NCBI GenBank assembly: GCA_017509685.1
Contig: JAFWPA010000009.1
Span: 62,001-126,000 of the forward strand
Source: Bacteroidales bacterium
GTDB taxonomy: Bacteria; Bacteroidota; Bacteroidia; Bacteroidales; UBA932
Direction: 5' to 3'
DNA length: 64,000 nt
Position 1 is the first letter of the stretch. Each line of letters opens with the position of its first letter. Of this stretch, positions 53,864 to 63,270 are shown piece by piece. A model generated the notes under the pieces. The model was not told the DNA's origin. It saw nothing but the letters and a program-made list of their open reading frames with translations, and did not search any database. The position numbers and the translations under genes are program-made.

Positions 53864-55117
53864 CAAATTTTTCCAATACGCTTCAATCTCTTCCAGCGAC
53901 TTTCCGGTGGTGTCGGGCACGTGCTTATACATAATCCACAGGTACGGCACGCACATGAAAGCGAAGAAGAAGAAGGTACCGGCCGGCGTAAGGGTTTCCA
54001 GCATCCAGGGCGTAAGCTGACCAATCAGATAAGTGCCCACCCACAGGGCGAATCCCGCGATGGACATGGCAAGGCCCCTCACGCGGTTGGGGTACATCTC
54101 ACTCAGCAGCACGAACACCACAGCGCTGATGGAAATGGCCGTGCAGAATACGTACAGCAGGAAGAAGGTGAGCATGAACCAGGTGGGCAGGTTAGTGCTG
54201 GGCAGGAAATACAGGCCAATCATGAGCAGGCAGAAAATCATGCCGCCCACGCCCCACCAGACCAGCTGCTTGCGGCCCACCTTGTCGATGATGAGCAGGG
54301 CGATGACCGTGGTGAGCATATTCACCACGCCCACCAGCACGGTGGAGAAGAGCGGATCCTGGAAGCCGGCGTCGGCGAAGATCTTGGGACCGTAGTAGAG
54401 AACGGCGTTCACGCCCATGAACTGGCCCAGAATGGCGATGGCGCTGCCAATGAGCACCGCCTTCAGGATACCGGGCTCGCGCAAGGCCGCCCATTCCTCG
54501 CTGTTATCCTTGCGCTCGCCGCGGACGGCCAGCCAGCGCGGGCTCTCCGGGATGAAGAAGACCAGCACCAGGAACAGGATGTCGGGGATGGCCTCGGCAC
54601 CCAGCATCGGCCGCCAGTAATCCGGCATCGATGTGCCCCTTAGAATGAGGAAATTGGCCAGGTAGGCCAGCAGGAAGCCGATGGTGATGAACAGCTGGTA
54701 CAGGCTCACCAGGGTGCCGCGGACCTCGGCCGGAGAAACCTCCGAGATATACACCGGCGACACGATGGACACCAGGCCGATGCCAAAGCCGCCCACGATG
54801 CGGTAGACGACCAGCTGGGTGAAATCCTGGCTGAACGCACAGCCGATGGCCGATACAGAGAAGAGGACCGCCGCGATGAGCATCGTCTTCTTGCGGCCCA
54901 GGAAGTCGGACAGCATGCCGGCCACCAGCACGCCCACGATGGAACCGATGAGCGCGCAGCCCACATACCAGCCTTCCATGCCGGTAGAAAGACCGAACTG
55001 CATTTTCACCACCTCCGTGGTGCCGGAAATCACGGCCGTGTCATAACCGAAAAGGATTCCTCCCAGGGCTGCCACCAGGGCCAGGAAAATGGTTTTACCA
55101 CTTACTTTCTGTTGCAT
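53861..55117 (-). CDS. MFS sugar porter (XylE/GLUT-like)
   Basis: 418 residues with twelve membrane helices. Sugar-porter signatures: GGILFGYDTAVISG in helix 1, DFLGRKK loop, ESPRWL after helix 6 and the GQFMGVNAVLYYGP helix 7 segment. The central cytoplasmic loop after ESPRWL is unusually short (about 18 residues before the next helix). Imports a monosaccharide with H+, substrate not determined. The next gene in the same direction begins 15 bases downstream, and its promoter overlaps this stop. First-called member of the amino-sugar-type cluster that ends at 64000. Confidence 0.9.
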   Translation of the reverse strand: MQQKVSGKTIFLALVAALGGILFGYDTAVISGTTEVVKMQFGLSTGMEGWYVGCALIGSIVGVLVAGMLSDFLGRKKTMLIAAVLFSVSAIGCAFSQDFTQLVVYRIVGGFGIGLVSIVSPVYISEVSPAEVRGTLVSLYQLFITIGFLLAYLANFLILRGTSMPDYWRPMLGAEAIPDILFLVLVFFIPESPRWLAVRGERKDNSEEWAALREPGILKAVLIGSAIAILGQFMGVNAVLYYGPKIFADAGFQDPLFSTVLVGVVNMLTTVIALLIIDKVGRKQLVWWGVGGMIFCLLMIGLYFLPSTNLPTWFMLTFFLLYVFCTAISISAVVFVLLSEMYPNRVRGLAMSIAGFALWVGTYLIGQLTPWMLETLTPAGTFFFFAFMCVPYLWIMYKHVPDTTGKSLEEIEAYWKNL

Positions 55118-55130
55118 ATCTCGTTTGGTT

Positions 55131-56423
55131 TTAGTCTTGTTTGAAAGCGTCCCAGTAGTTGAAGGCGCGGATATAGCAGAGGTCGAAGAAGAAGGCGCCG
55201 TCGGCCTCCCGGTCCAGGACCTTCAGGATCTTTGGAATCAGGGCGGCCTTGTCGCCGTCGCGGAAGCCCGGTTCGTTACCCAGGTCCGGGCCGGCATAGA
55301 AGAACACGTCCGGGCCCAGCCGCTTGCGGCCCAGCTTGGCGAACCCTTCGATGGTCTTTTCCTTGCTGCCATAAAGGTTGTCAGCGGCGCAGTAGGTACC
55401 CAGCATCAGGAAATCCACCAGGTCTGCAAAACCAGCAGCCTGATAGGCGGGAGTGGCCCAGCGGTATGCGGGTTCCTCCTTCGCCAGCGGATAGGACGGA
55501 TGGGTCCAGTTCACGCCGCTCCTGTAATACTCGCTGAACCAGGCGCCCACATATACGCCTATGGGCAGATTAGACCGCACGCCGTGCACGGTCTGGGTGC
55601 AGCGCGCCACAAAGTCGTGAATAACCTGGCAGCGAAAAGTGAGCCACTGGTTTTCCAGTTCATCCGGCGTGCCCTCCAGGAAAATGTGTCCCGGCTCTTC
55701 GAAAACGGGCCAGCGTTCCGGGTCGTAGCCAAGGTATTCGCCGAAAGCCCGGTGGGCGGCGTCCGTATAACCGGCGTCCAGGGCATAGTCGTCGTACCGG
55801 CAACGGTCCATGATAATGCCGTCCAGGCCTTCATAGGAGGCCAGTTCGGCCAGCATTTTCAGCAAAAACGCCTGCACGTCGGGGTTGGCGGGGTCCATGA
55901 ACCGGCCGCCTTTAGTTTCGGTATCTTCCAGATGATTGACCAGTTTCCCGTCCTTGTGCTGGTCTACAGCAGCCCAGTCCCACCGTTCAGGGTGGTCATA
56001 GAGCATGCCGCTCTCCCCCGCCTCGCAGAGGTAGCCGCCCACCATCATATTCACGCCCGCCAGGACTTTGAGCCCGGCTGCATGACCGGCGTCGATGAAG
56101 GCCTGCAGGTAGTCGAAATCGGCCGTTCGGGGAATATATTTAAGACCGCCGTCCTGCCACAGCGCCACCTGGGTAAGGGCCGGCGCCACCTCGCTCCTAA
56201 AAAGGACGTCGCCGCTGGTGGGACGCACCTCCACCGCCAAGTGGGTGAAACCAGCTTCGGCCAGGCGCTGGCAGTCGGCCCGGATATTCTCTTCACTGTT
56301 GCCGTATTGCCGGAAATTGGCGCCCACCTCTATCCACACCATACGGGGCTTGCCCGACGGTTGTTCCCGGCACGCAGTTAACAGGGAAAGCAGCGCGAAA
56401 AGGAAGAAGAGGCGTTTCATCAC
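55131..56423 (-). CDS. GHL10/DUF187-like TIM-barrel lipoprotein (copy 1)
   Basis: 430 residues with lipobox Cys18 (SLLTAC). The barrel includes MVWIEVGANFRQYG, FTHLAVEVRPTSGDVLF, LQAFIDAGHAAGLKVLAG, GLDGIIMDRCRYDDY and VGAWFSEYYRSGVNW, a pattern of the glycosyl-hydrolase-like 10 family. The substrate is unknown. The gene at 61891 encodes a clear paralogue. It overlaps the DUF5009 stop by 4 bases and is followed 13 bases later by the MFS gene, so barrel and transporter may act on the same compound. Confidence 0.75.
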   Translation of the reverse strand: MMKRLFFLFALLSLLTACREQPSGKPRMVWIEVGANFRQYGNSEENIRADCQRLAEAGFTHLAVEVRPTSGDVLFRSEVAPALTQVALWQDGGLKYIPRTADFDYLQAFIDAGHAAGLKVLAGVNMMVGGYLCEAGESGMLYDHPERWDWAAVDQHKDGKLVNHLEDTETKGGRFMDPANPDVQAFLLKMLAELASYEGLDGIIMDRCRYDDYALDAGYTDAAHRAFGEYLGYDPERWPVFEEPGHIFLEGTPDELENQWLTFRCQVIHDFVARCTQTVHGVRSNLPIGVYVGAWFSEYYRSGVNWTHPSYPLAKEEPAYRWATPAYQAAGFADLVDFLMLGTYCAADNLYGSKEKTIEGFAKLGRKRLGPDVFFYAGPDLGNEPGFRDGDKAALIPKILKVLDREADGAFFFDLCYIRAFNYWDAFKQD

Positions 56424-57574
56424 ACTTTGAGTTTAATGCCGGACTTGGTAAGGATCCACGCCACGCAGAGTACGGCAACCGTATAGAGGGCCGATTTGCC
56501 CACGCCCACCCAGCCGCAAAGCCAGGCGGGGATGGAGGGTTCCAGCAGGATCCATCCCACGATAAACAGGTAGGGAATCATGTATACGGTGAGGGTGGCG
56601 GTTCCCGCGGGCTGCAGCGGCTTGAACCAGCCGGTCCAGCCCTTGCGTTCCAGGACGCGGAGAAGGGTATAAAGCGCCACGCCTATGGCGCTCACGTATA
56701 GACACCAGGGCAGCGTGCCCAGGTTCTTGGAAACAATCCAGCCCTGATGGGCGGCCAGGCCCAGTACGGCCAGCACGGCGGCGGCCGCCAGGCCCACTCC
56801 CACCTTTACGGTCTTCACGCGACGCTCGGCCAGGGTGAGCATCATACCGCCCAGCGCCATGATGCCAATGTGGCCACTGCCCAGGTGCAGGGCGTCGGAG
56901 AGATCGGCCAGGAAGTTGTGGCCGACGAGCACGTCACCGTCCCGCATGGGGACCACGGAAAGATTCACCAGGCACAGCAGGATCCACAGCAGCGGAAGGA
57001 CCCACTGCCGGTTCCGGCACACCAGATAGGCCACGGCGCAGAAGAGATAGGCCCAGCCAATCTGGCCCAGGATGCCCCACCAAAGGGCTTCGAAATAGTC
57101 CCCGTCCGGGGTACGGTAGGTGATGGCCAGCACGGCCAGTAGCACCATGCCCGCGGCCTTCAGCCAACGCGCCGGCCGGAAATCGGCCTTATACTGGTTC
57201 CACACCAGGAAAAATCCCACCAGCATCAGCAGCATCCACAGCCAGCGGCAGCCGGCTATCTCGCGGGATTCCTGGTTGCAGATGAAGGTGCCCATCACCA
57301 GGAGGGCGAAGGTGCGGCTGAAGATATGTCCCAGCGTGCTCTCGGCGGAAAAACCCTTCTCATAGCGCCGGTCGATGGCGTAGGGAATGGACATGCCCAC
57401 GGCAAAGAGGAACATGGGATACACGATGTCGGAAAGGCCCATACCGTCTTCCCAAGTGGCAAAATGCTCCAGCCAGTGCGGGACGTCAATCACCGTCCAG
57501 AAGTCGTTCACAAACACCATCAGGACCATGGTAAGGCCCCGGAACATGTCAATCGCTAAATTTCTCTTATTCAT
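56420..57574 (-). CDS. DUF5009 / NagX-like (HGSNAT-related) membrane acyltransferase
   Basis: 384 residues, about ten membrane helices. The N-terminus LAIDMFRGLTMVLMVFVND and a SDIVYPMFLFAVGMSIPYAI segment are hallmarks of the heparan-alpha-glucosaminide N-acetyltransferase-like family (DUF5009, formerly NagX). Fellow members are thought to acetylate amino sugars across the membrane. Its neighbours, a MFS porter, two GHL10-like barrels and a NAGPA-type gene, are consistent with handling amino sugars, an inference. It starts 3 bases after the FAD oxidoreductase ends. Confidence 0.85.
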   Translation of the reverse strand: MNKRNLAIDMFRGLTMVLMVFVNDFWTVIDVPHWLEHFATWEDGMGLSDIVYPMFLFAVGMSIPYAIDRRYEKGFSAESTLGHIFSRTFALLVMGTFICNQESREIAGCRWLWMLLMLVGFFLVWNQYKADFRPARWLKAAGMVLLAVLAITYRTPDGDYFEALWWGILGQIGWAYLFCAVAYLVCRNRQWVLPLLWILLCLVNLSVVPMRDGDVLVGHNFLADLSDALHLGSGHIGIMALGGMMLTLAERRVKTVKVGVGLAAAAVLAVLGLAAHQGWIVSKNLGTLPWCLYVSAIGVALYTLLRVLERKGWTGWFKPLQPAGTATLTVYMIPYLFIVGWILLEPSIPAWLCGWVGVGKSALYTVAVLCVAWILTKSGIKLKV

Positions 57575-57577
57575 ATC

Positions 57578-59014
57578 TTAATTTAGAGATTCTTCGCTTC
57601 GCTCAGAATGACAGTCTGGGACTGTCACCCAGGTTTCATTGGCCCAGCCCACGCTGCGGCCGGTGCCTTTCACTTCTCCGCGTACGCCGGCTTCCTGCAG
57701 TTCCCTGAAGCCCGGTTCTCCGGGTTTCAGGTCCAGGAAGGGCAGCAGGTAGCAGCCGTGGTCCAGGAGGACGGCCTGCACCTCTTCGGCAGGCACTTCC
57801 GACGGATGGCAGCCTTTGCGCACGGCCAGGGCGGCCAGGGCACCGGCAGCCTGGCCCAGCCCCATCACAACGGGCTGGAGCCGGGTGGCACCGTTCATCT
57901 CCCAGCTTACGGATATATTTTTTTCACACACCAGCAGATCCTCAATGCCCACCGGCATCAGCACGCCCAGGGGCACGCTGAAGGACGGAACCTTGCCAAA
58001 CCACAGGTGGGACAGCTCCTCGGCACGGGGATTCTGGTTGTGATGATGGTCAACAGGATAGTCACCCACGGCAATGGCGCGGGTGTAAAGGTCATAGTCG
58101 TAAGGACGCTTGGCCGCATCAACGGTCATGGTGTCCCGTCCGGCAAAACGCCGGGATTCCCGGTAATAGGGATAGAAAGGCAGGCCGTCGGCCGACGGGA
58201 ATACGTCATCGGCAATACCCAGATGCGTATAGCCCAACTCTGTCTGGAGGTAATAGAGATAGCCCAGGGTGCGGTTTTTGGCCTGGCGGTAAACCTCTTC
58301 ACGAGGCATGGACAGATAGTCCAGATAGATGTCGTTGCCGCCCTGGGGCCAGTTGAGCATGATATGGCCGTCGGGCAGGCGCCCGTAGGAAAGCATCCTC
58401 TCCGGGCTCCAGGTGTCGCAGCAGTTCCGGTAATGGGAAGGGTCGTAATCGGCCGGTTTCTCGATGAGTACCGGATGGTCGTATTCCTTGACCACGGCCA
58501 CGTAGGTCATATCCTGCAGAGTGCGGCTGTCTTCCAGCATGGGTGCGCCGGCCTGCAGGGCTACATCTCCCAGCTCGGTGCCATCAATAAGGATACGGTG
58601 GCGTACCTTCACATCGGCATAGCGGGTATTGAGCCGGACCTCTACGCCGGCCTTAATCGCCATTTTGTAGAGAATATCAGCCCCCACGGCGGGGTTGAAG
58701 AGGATGTTGGACACCCAGCCGCTCTTCAGGGCTTCATAACCTCCGTACCGGGCGGCCAGGGAATCCGTGAATTCTCCGAAAAGGCCGCCGCGAAGGCGAT
58801 AGTTGCCGTCGATGGCGCTCACCCCGGCCGATGTGAGCATCCCGCCCAGCCAGGGACTCTCCTCCACCACCAGCACCCGGGCACCGTCGCGGGCCGCCTC
58901 GATGGCCGCCGCCGTGCCGCCCGTGCCGCCGCCCACGACCACTACGTCGTAGGTGCGGGTGCAGGCTGCCAGACAAAGTAGCAGGAACGCCGTGGAGGTA
59001 AGTCTTTGAATCAT
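57578..59014 (-). CDS. FAD-dependent oxidoreductase lipoprotein
   Basis: 478 residues from ATG 59014. Lipobox Cys18 (LCLAAC). Dinucleotide-binding loop VVVGGGTGGTAAAIEAAR directly follows, then a FAD_oxidored-type body (PAVGADILYKMAIKAGV, and GLGQAAGALAALAVRKG near the end). Similar proteins are found beside glycosidases in many Bacteroidota gene sets, substrate unknown. The last residues, DCHSERSEESLN, are encoded by a short repetitive element (57586-57613) that has been read as coding; the true C-terminus of the family probably ended at or before this point. Confidence 0.8.
   Translation of the reverse strand: MIQRLTSTAFLLLCLAACTRTYDVVVVGGGTGGTAAAIEAARDGARVLVVEESPWLGGMLTSAGVSAIDGNYRLRGGLFGEFTDSLAARYGGYEALKSGWVSNILFNPAVGADILYKMAIKAGVEVRLNTRYADVKVRHRILIDGTELGDVALQAGAPMLEDSRTLQDMTYVAVVKEYDHPVLIEKPADYDPSHYRNCCDTWSPERMLSYGRLPDGHIMLNWPQGGNDIYLDYLSMPREEVYRQAKNRTLGYLYYLQTELGYTHLGIADDVFPSADGLPFYPYYRESRRFAGRDTMTVDAAKRPYDYDLYTRAIAVGDYPVDHHHNQNPRAEELSHLWFGKVPSFSVPLGVLMPVGIEDLLVCEKNISVSWEMNGATRLQPVVMGLGQAAGALAALAVRKGCHPSEVPAEEVQAVLLDHGCYLLPFLDLKPGEPGFRELQEAGVRGEVKGTGRSVGWANETWVTVPDCHSERSEESLN
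57586..57613 (-). repeat. REP-like repeat encoding HSERSEES at the end of the FAD oxidoreductase
   Basis: On the minus strand the sequence is TGTCATTCTGAGCGAAGCGA followed by AGAATCTC. This is a widely seen intergenic repeat whose translation gives H-S-E-R-S-E-E-S, often as a false or acquired protein tail. Confidence 0.75.
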
Positions 59015-59054
59015 TGGCACTTAAGCATACGACCCTGGGCTCCCGAACCCATGG

Positions 59055-60104
59055 TCAATCATTTAACTGTTTGACAATCTGCTCATTATGTCCACGGTCA
59101 CCGAGCGTCAACGGCTGCTGGATCTCGCCGCCCATCAGGCGCACCCAGGTCTGGAAGACAGGGTTGCCGGCGGTAAAGCGGAACACGCGGGCTCCGCTGG
59201 GGCCCAGGTGGTTATAAGTAGTATCACAACCGCTGAACCGACCGTAAATATAATACATTTGTCCGTAATCCAGGACATAGTCGCAGTCATGGTCATGACC
59301 GGTGACGATGGCCTGTACGTCGTCCATCTCCCGGAACTGGGCCAGCAGACCGCTGTTCAAGCGGGACGGGCAGGGGGGTTCTCCGTTAGTGCCTCCCAGG
59401 AGCCGGCCGTGCAGCACGGCCTCCTCGATCTCCCGCAGCGGGATGTGGAAGAATGCCAGGGACGGAATGTGGCCCAGATGGTCGCTCCAGGTCCGGTACC
59501 AGGCTATCTGGCTGTGGCGGATGTAGTCGTAGCAGTGAATCTCTTCCTCACCCTTCAGGATAACGGCATCCATGGAATCGAAGAGATAGAACGCGCGGTC
59601 GTCTCCAAGAGTAATCACGTCGTTGGAACAACCATAGACGCCTTCCTTGGGCGGCAGGTTCACACAGCCGGGGAGTTCCCGGATGGCGGCGAACATTTCC
59701 TCCCGCGTGGCGCCGAACTGGGAGTCGTGGTTACCCAGGGCCACCGCCCAGGGAATGCCGCTGCTGGCCAGCGGCTGCAGCACTTCCAGGGCCGACGGAA
59801 TGTCCGGCTTGCCGAAAACAATGTCTCCGGTGTGAATCACAAGGTCCGGCTTCTCCAGCGCAAGCATTTCCTCCACGCAGCGCAGCGCCCGTTCACTGCG
59901 CGGGTCACCGACAATGTAGTGCGAGTCCGTGAGCTGCAGCAGCTTGAACCGGCCGTCCAGGCCATAATGGAAGTCGCGGGCCGCACGGAAGTCCGGTTCC
60001 CGGCTGTTCCCGGCGGCCTTCGGGGTGCAGGAGAGCAGTTCGGGTGCCACTGCCGCTCCCACCGCCGCCCAGGCGACACCTTTGAGGAAAGATCTGCGCT
60101 TCAT
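59055..60104 (-). CDS. Metallophosphoesterase with Tat-like signal
   Basis: 349 residues. The N-terminus RRSFLKG is Tat-like, with LLSC a possible lipobox after it. Metallophosphoesterase metal motifs are LTDSHYI, THTGDIV-like (IHTGDIVFG), GNHDSQFG, and GHDHDCDY near residue 280. Likely an exported phosphodiesterase or phosphatase. A strong terminator sits 7 bases upstream of its ATG, so expression could need read-through, or ribosome-coupled attenuation. Confidence 0.87.
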   Translation of the reverse strand: MKRRSFLKGVAWAAVGAAVAPELLSCTPKAAGNSREPDFRAARDFHYGLDGRFKLLQLTDSHYIVGDPRSERALRCVEEMLALEKPDLVIHTGDIVFGKPDIPSALEVLQPLASSGIPWAVALGNHDSQFGATREEMFAAIRELPGCVNLPPKEGVYGCSNDVITLGDDRAFYLFDSMDAVILKGEEEIHCYDYIRHSQIAWYRTWSDHLGHIPSLAFFHIPLREIEEAVLHGRLLGGTNGEPPCPSRLNSGLLAQFREMDDVQAIVTGHDHDCDYVLDYGQMYYIYGRFSGCDTTYNHLGPSGARVFRFTAGNPVFQTWVRLMGGEIQQPLTLGDRGHNEQIVKQLND

Positions 60105-60110
60105 GGTTTT

Positions 60111-60142
60111 AAAAAAGCCCTGGCCCCCGGAAGGGCCAGGGC
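60111..60142 (-). terminator. Rho-independent terminator abutting the metallophosphoesterase start
   Basis: Stem GCCCTGGCCC / GGGCCAGGGC with loop TTCCGG, then six Ts (60116-60111) on the minus strand. It ends transcription of the BACON lipoprotein gene 7 bases before ATG 60104. Confidence 0.85.
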
Positions 60143-60163
60143 AAAAATTAGAAAGATAGTAGT

Positions 60164-61879
60164 TTAGAGTTTAGGATAAACCGCGTGCAGAAGCACACCC
60201 CATGAGCTGTCTACGACGTCGACAACCAGATCGTTGCCTTCGACGCTCAGCACCACATCGGTGGTGGCGGATTCCTGGCCGCCGGTAACCTCATGTGGAC
60301 CGTCGAACTGGCTGGCACTCAGAATCTCGGGATTCTTGGGATCGGTTACATCGACGATGTACAGTTCGGAAGGCATGCCCCACTCGGGGAAGTAGGCCAT
60401 GCTCACGCAAGCCAGAATCTTCTTGCCATTCCACTCGATAGTGGCCAGGCCATTGGGAGCGTAGGCCCAGTTACCCACTTCGGCGATACCGGTCCATTCG
60501 GTACCGTCATAATAGAACAGGGTATACAGACCGTCGTAACCGGCATAGAAGAAGCCGTCGGAAACAGCGGGACCGGCAGGGGCAAACACGGCACGGTTGG
60601 AGAGCCACAGGTCGTCGCCCAACTCGGGAGTGGTGAGCCAAGCGTCATTGTTGATACGGTGCGTGGACTTGTTCCACTCGTTGTAGTCGAAGATGTCGGC
60701 AGCGCCGTCCTTGATTTCCCAGACCAGGCAATAGGTGAGACCACCATAGGAGCCAACACCACCATAAATCATGGTCACGATACCGTTTCCAAAGACATCA
60801 CCGCGGGCGGCCACCTTGTCGGCGCCGCGGGAACCGGACCAGGCGTCATTCACCCAAGGGATGATGACCTGAGGACTCTGCAGGCTGTTGTCATTGGCCT
60901 TCGCGGCATAAATCTTACCGGCGGCACCATACTCCATCAGCGGAGCGAAGATGAGGTTACCGGCATCGTCGTTGGTGATAGACTGGACGGGAACTCCTTC
61001 CGGAACAGCGAAAGGTGAGAAATCGCCCGTTGCGGGATTCACCTCAAAAATCTGGGTAGCATCGCAAACCAGCAGTTTGCCGTTGAAATGGGCGATGGAA
61101 ACAGTGGCGTCGTGGACGGGCTCGTCGCTGTTAGCCACGTCAAAGTTGGCGGGAAGACCAACAGACGTTGCTTTAGCGTGACCTTCCTGGTACACATAGA
61201 TTCTCTCTACGTGATCCTGGGTTTCGCCGGTAGGCTCGCCGGTTTCCTCGTCGTACACGGGATCCTGGATGGCAGACATAGTGAACTTCACATAGGCATA
61301 ACGAAGATCGTAGCCGCCATTGGCAGCAACGGTGAAGTAGCCCTTACCGGAAGCCTTGTCGTAGGTTGCGGGAGCCCAGTCGAAGCTTTCATAAATGGTC
61401 ACCTCATAATCCAGGTTGGAAACCACCTGGAATTCGGCCTTACCACCTTCCACTCCTACAGTAAGCTCTTCGGGAACGATAAAGAACACATTGCCCTGCA
61501 TGATAACAACGCCGATCTCCAGTTCCCCGGATTTGATGGCGACACCACCCACGCGGCCGTTCTCTTCCTCGGGAAGAGACTGTACGGTAGCCTTGAGTTC
61601 GATGTTCTCACCAGCCACACCACCATTGTCCTTGAGCACGATGTAGTCACCCTCTGCCTTGGCCGTCCAGGCGGCGGTAGAAGTGAACTTGATGGTCACA
61701 ATCTCGGATTCCGCACCCACGTTGACGGTAGCATCCGACAGCAGGGTGAGTTCGGTCTGAGGCTGGGGCTCGGGACCGGGGCCAGGGTCGGGACCGGGTT
61801 CAGGATCGGGTTCGGCCTTCTTGGAACAGGCGGCAAGGGCGACTAGCGCGATTGCGAAAACGTACATGAATTTTTTCAT
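60164..61879 (-). CDS. BACON-domain surface lipoprotein
   Basis: 571 residues from ATG 61879 (the TTG two codons earlier is less likely). Lipobox Cys18 (ALAAC), then a Pro/Asp/Gly/Glu spacer. Two BACON-like domains follow (SEIVTIKFTSTAAWTAKAEG near residue 60, and GGKAEFQVVSNLDYEV near 145). Residues of about 235-571 look like a beta-propeller with IAHFNGKLLVCDATQ and WNGKKILACVSM. Likely outer-membrane surface glycan-binding. Transcription ends at the hairpin before the metallophosphoesterase gene. Confidence 0.75.
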   Translation of the reverse strand: MKKFMYVFAIALVALAACSKKAEPDPEPGPDPGPGPEPQPQTELTLLSDATVNVGAESEIVTIKFTSTAAWTAKAEGDYIVLKDNGGVAGENIELKATVQSLPEEENGRVGGVAIKSGELEIGVVIMQGNVFFIVPEELTVGVEGGKAEFQVVSNLDYEVTIYESFDWAPATYDKASGKGYFTVAANGGYDLRYAYVKFTMSAIQDPVYDEETGEPTGETQDHVERIYVYQEGHAKATSVGLPANFDVANSDEPVHDATVSIAHFNGKLLVCDATQIFEVNPATGDFSPFAVPEGVPVQSITNDDAGNLIFAPLMEYGAAGKIYAAKANDNSLQSPQVIIPWVNDAWSGSRGADKVAARGDVFGNGIVTMIYGGVGSYGGLTYCLVWEIKDGAADIFDYNEWNKSTHRINNDAWLTTPELGDDLWLSNRAVFAPAGPAVSDGFFYAGYDGLYTLFYYDGTEWTGIAEVGNWAYAPNGLATIEWNGKKILACVSMAYFPEWGMPSELYIVDVTDPKNPEILSASQFDGPHEVTGGQESATTDVVLSVEGNDLVVDVVDSSWGVLLHAVYPKL

Positions 61880-61890
61880 AAGCAAAAAAG

Positions 61891-63270
61891 TTAATTGGTT
61901 AATGTATCAGTGTAATCTTGGAATGTCTTTTTAAAAGCGTTCCAGTATTCGAACATACGGATATGGCACAGGTCGAATACAAAGTACCCGTCTGCGCATC
62001 CCTTGGTTACGATGGCGTCGAAAGTCTTGGGGATATAGGCGCTCTTAAGGCCGTTCTGCCAGCCTTCCGGGTTGCCGATATCCGGGCCGCCCGCAAAGAC
62101 CGTGTCACCCATGAGCAGGCTTCGGCCGCGCGCGGCAAAACCTTCCATGGTCCATTCCGTGGTGCCGTAAATGCTTTGTGTGGAAGCATAGCAGCCCAGG
62201 AACATATAGTCGCAGTGGTCTGCATAACCATAATTGTGGTAGTCCGAATTGGCCCACTTGGAATACAGCTTATGCGTAAGGTAGCGCGGACTGGCCCAGT
62301 TGACGCCGGAGGTGTAATAATCCGAATACCAGGCTCCCACATAAGCGCCGAATTTCACCTTGGGGTTCACCCCGTGTACGGCGTCGGCCGCCTTTACGAT
62401 AAAGTCATGGATAATCTTGCAGCGGAAGGCCAGCCAGTCTTTCTGTTGGTCTCCCATACCAACCGGCAGCGTAGTGGACCCGGCGGGGAAAATGGGCCAG
62501 CCGATGGGTTCTCCCCCGATGTACTCCGTGAACTTCGTCTTGGAGATATCGGAGAAATCGCTCTGAAGACCGCTGTCGTCGTAGCGGCAACGGTCCAGGA
62601 TGATGCCGTCCACATCGTAGGCCGCCACTTCTTTCAGGAGAGAAAGGATGTATGCCTGGACGTCATCATTGGCGGGATTCAGGAAAACGGTTCCCTGTAC
62701 GCCTTCGTAGTACGAACTGCGCAGGCCGTCGGCCGTGTTCTGGACGGTGGCCCAGGAAGCGGGGATCTTTCCGCTGAAGATGGGGCCTTCGCTCTCCAGG
62801 CCATAGTAACCGCCGTAGCCACCCACAAAGGTGTTCAGGGAGGCGTGCACCTTAAGGCCTTCGGCATGGCCGATATCGATAAAGGCCTGCAGGTAATCCC
62901 AAGTTGCTTCGCGGTAAACGAAGCCGTAGTGACTCCCCTGCCACGTTGCCAGACGGGTTGCGGGCGGGGCGACAGCCGAATTCCACAGCACGGTTGCCTC
63001 TGTTGGACGCACGTCAACAACCAGATCCGTAAAACCTATTTCGGCCAGCTGCTTTACTTCCTTTGCGATATAAGCCTTGTCATTGGCAAAATACGGAAAA
63101 TTGGCCGCAGCGTCAATCCACACATAGCGGGGGACTGCCTCCGGTATTACGGGATCCACGGGCACAGGCTCCGGACCCGGTCCCGGTTCGGGAGTCGGAT
63201 CCGGCTGTGCCGCAGGCGTACAGGCCCACAGCACCAGGCCAAGGAAAAGGTATGAGAAGTACTTTCTCAC
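61891..63270 (-). CDS. GHL10/DUF187-like TIM-barrel lipoprotein (copy 2)
   Basis: 459 residues starting at GTG 63270, which overlaps the preceding TAG by one base (TAGTG). Lipobox Cys17 (VLWAC), then a Pro-rich spacer absent from copy 1. The barrel is paralogous with 55131-56423: YVWIDAAANFPYF, TDLVVDVRPTEATVLW, VDGIILDRCRYDDS, VGAWYSDYYTSGVNW and YGTTEWTMEGFA. Likely the surface-held counterpart of copy 1. Confidence 0.75.
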   Translation of the reverse strand: MRKYFSYLFLGLVLWACTPAAQPDPTPEPGPGPEPVPVDPVIPEAVPRYVWIDAAANFPYFANDKAYIAKEVKQLAEIGFTDLVVDVRPTEATVLWNSAVAPPATRLATWQGSHYGFVYREATWDYLQAFIDIGHAEGLKVHASLNTFVGGYGGYYGLESEGPIFSGKIPASWATVQNTADGLRSSYYEGVQGTVFLNPANDDVQAYILSLLKEVAAYDVDGIILDRCRYDDSGLQSDFSDISKTKFTEYIGGEPIGWPIFPAGSTTLPVGMGDQQKDWLAFRCKIIHDFIVKAADAVHGVNPKVKFGAYVGAWYSDYYTSGVNWASPRYLTHKLYSKWANSDYHNYGYADHCDYMFLGCYASTQSIYGTTEWTMEGFAARGRSLLMGDTVFAGGPDIGNPEGWQNGLKSAYIPKTFDAIVTKGCADGYFVFDLCHIRMFEYWNAFKKTFQDYTDTLTN

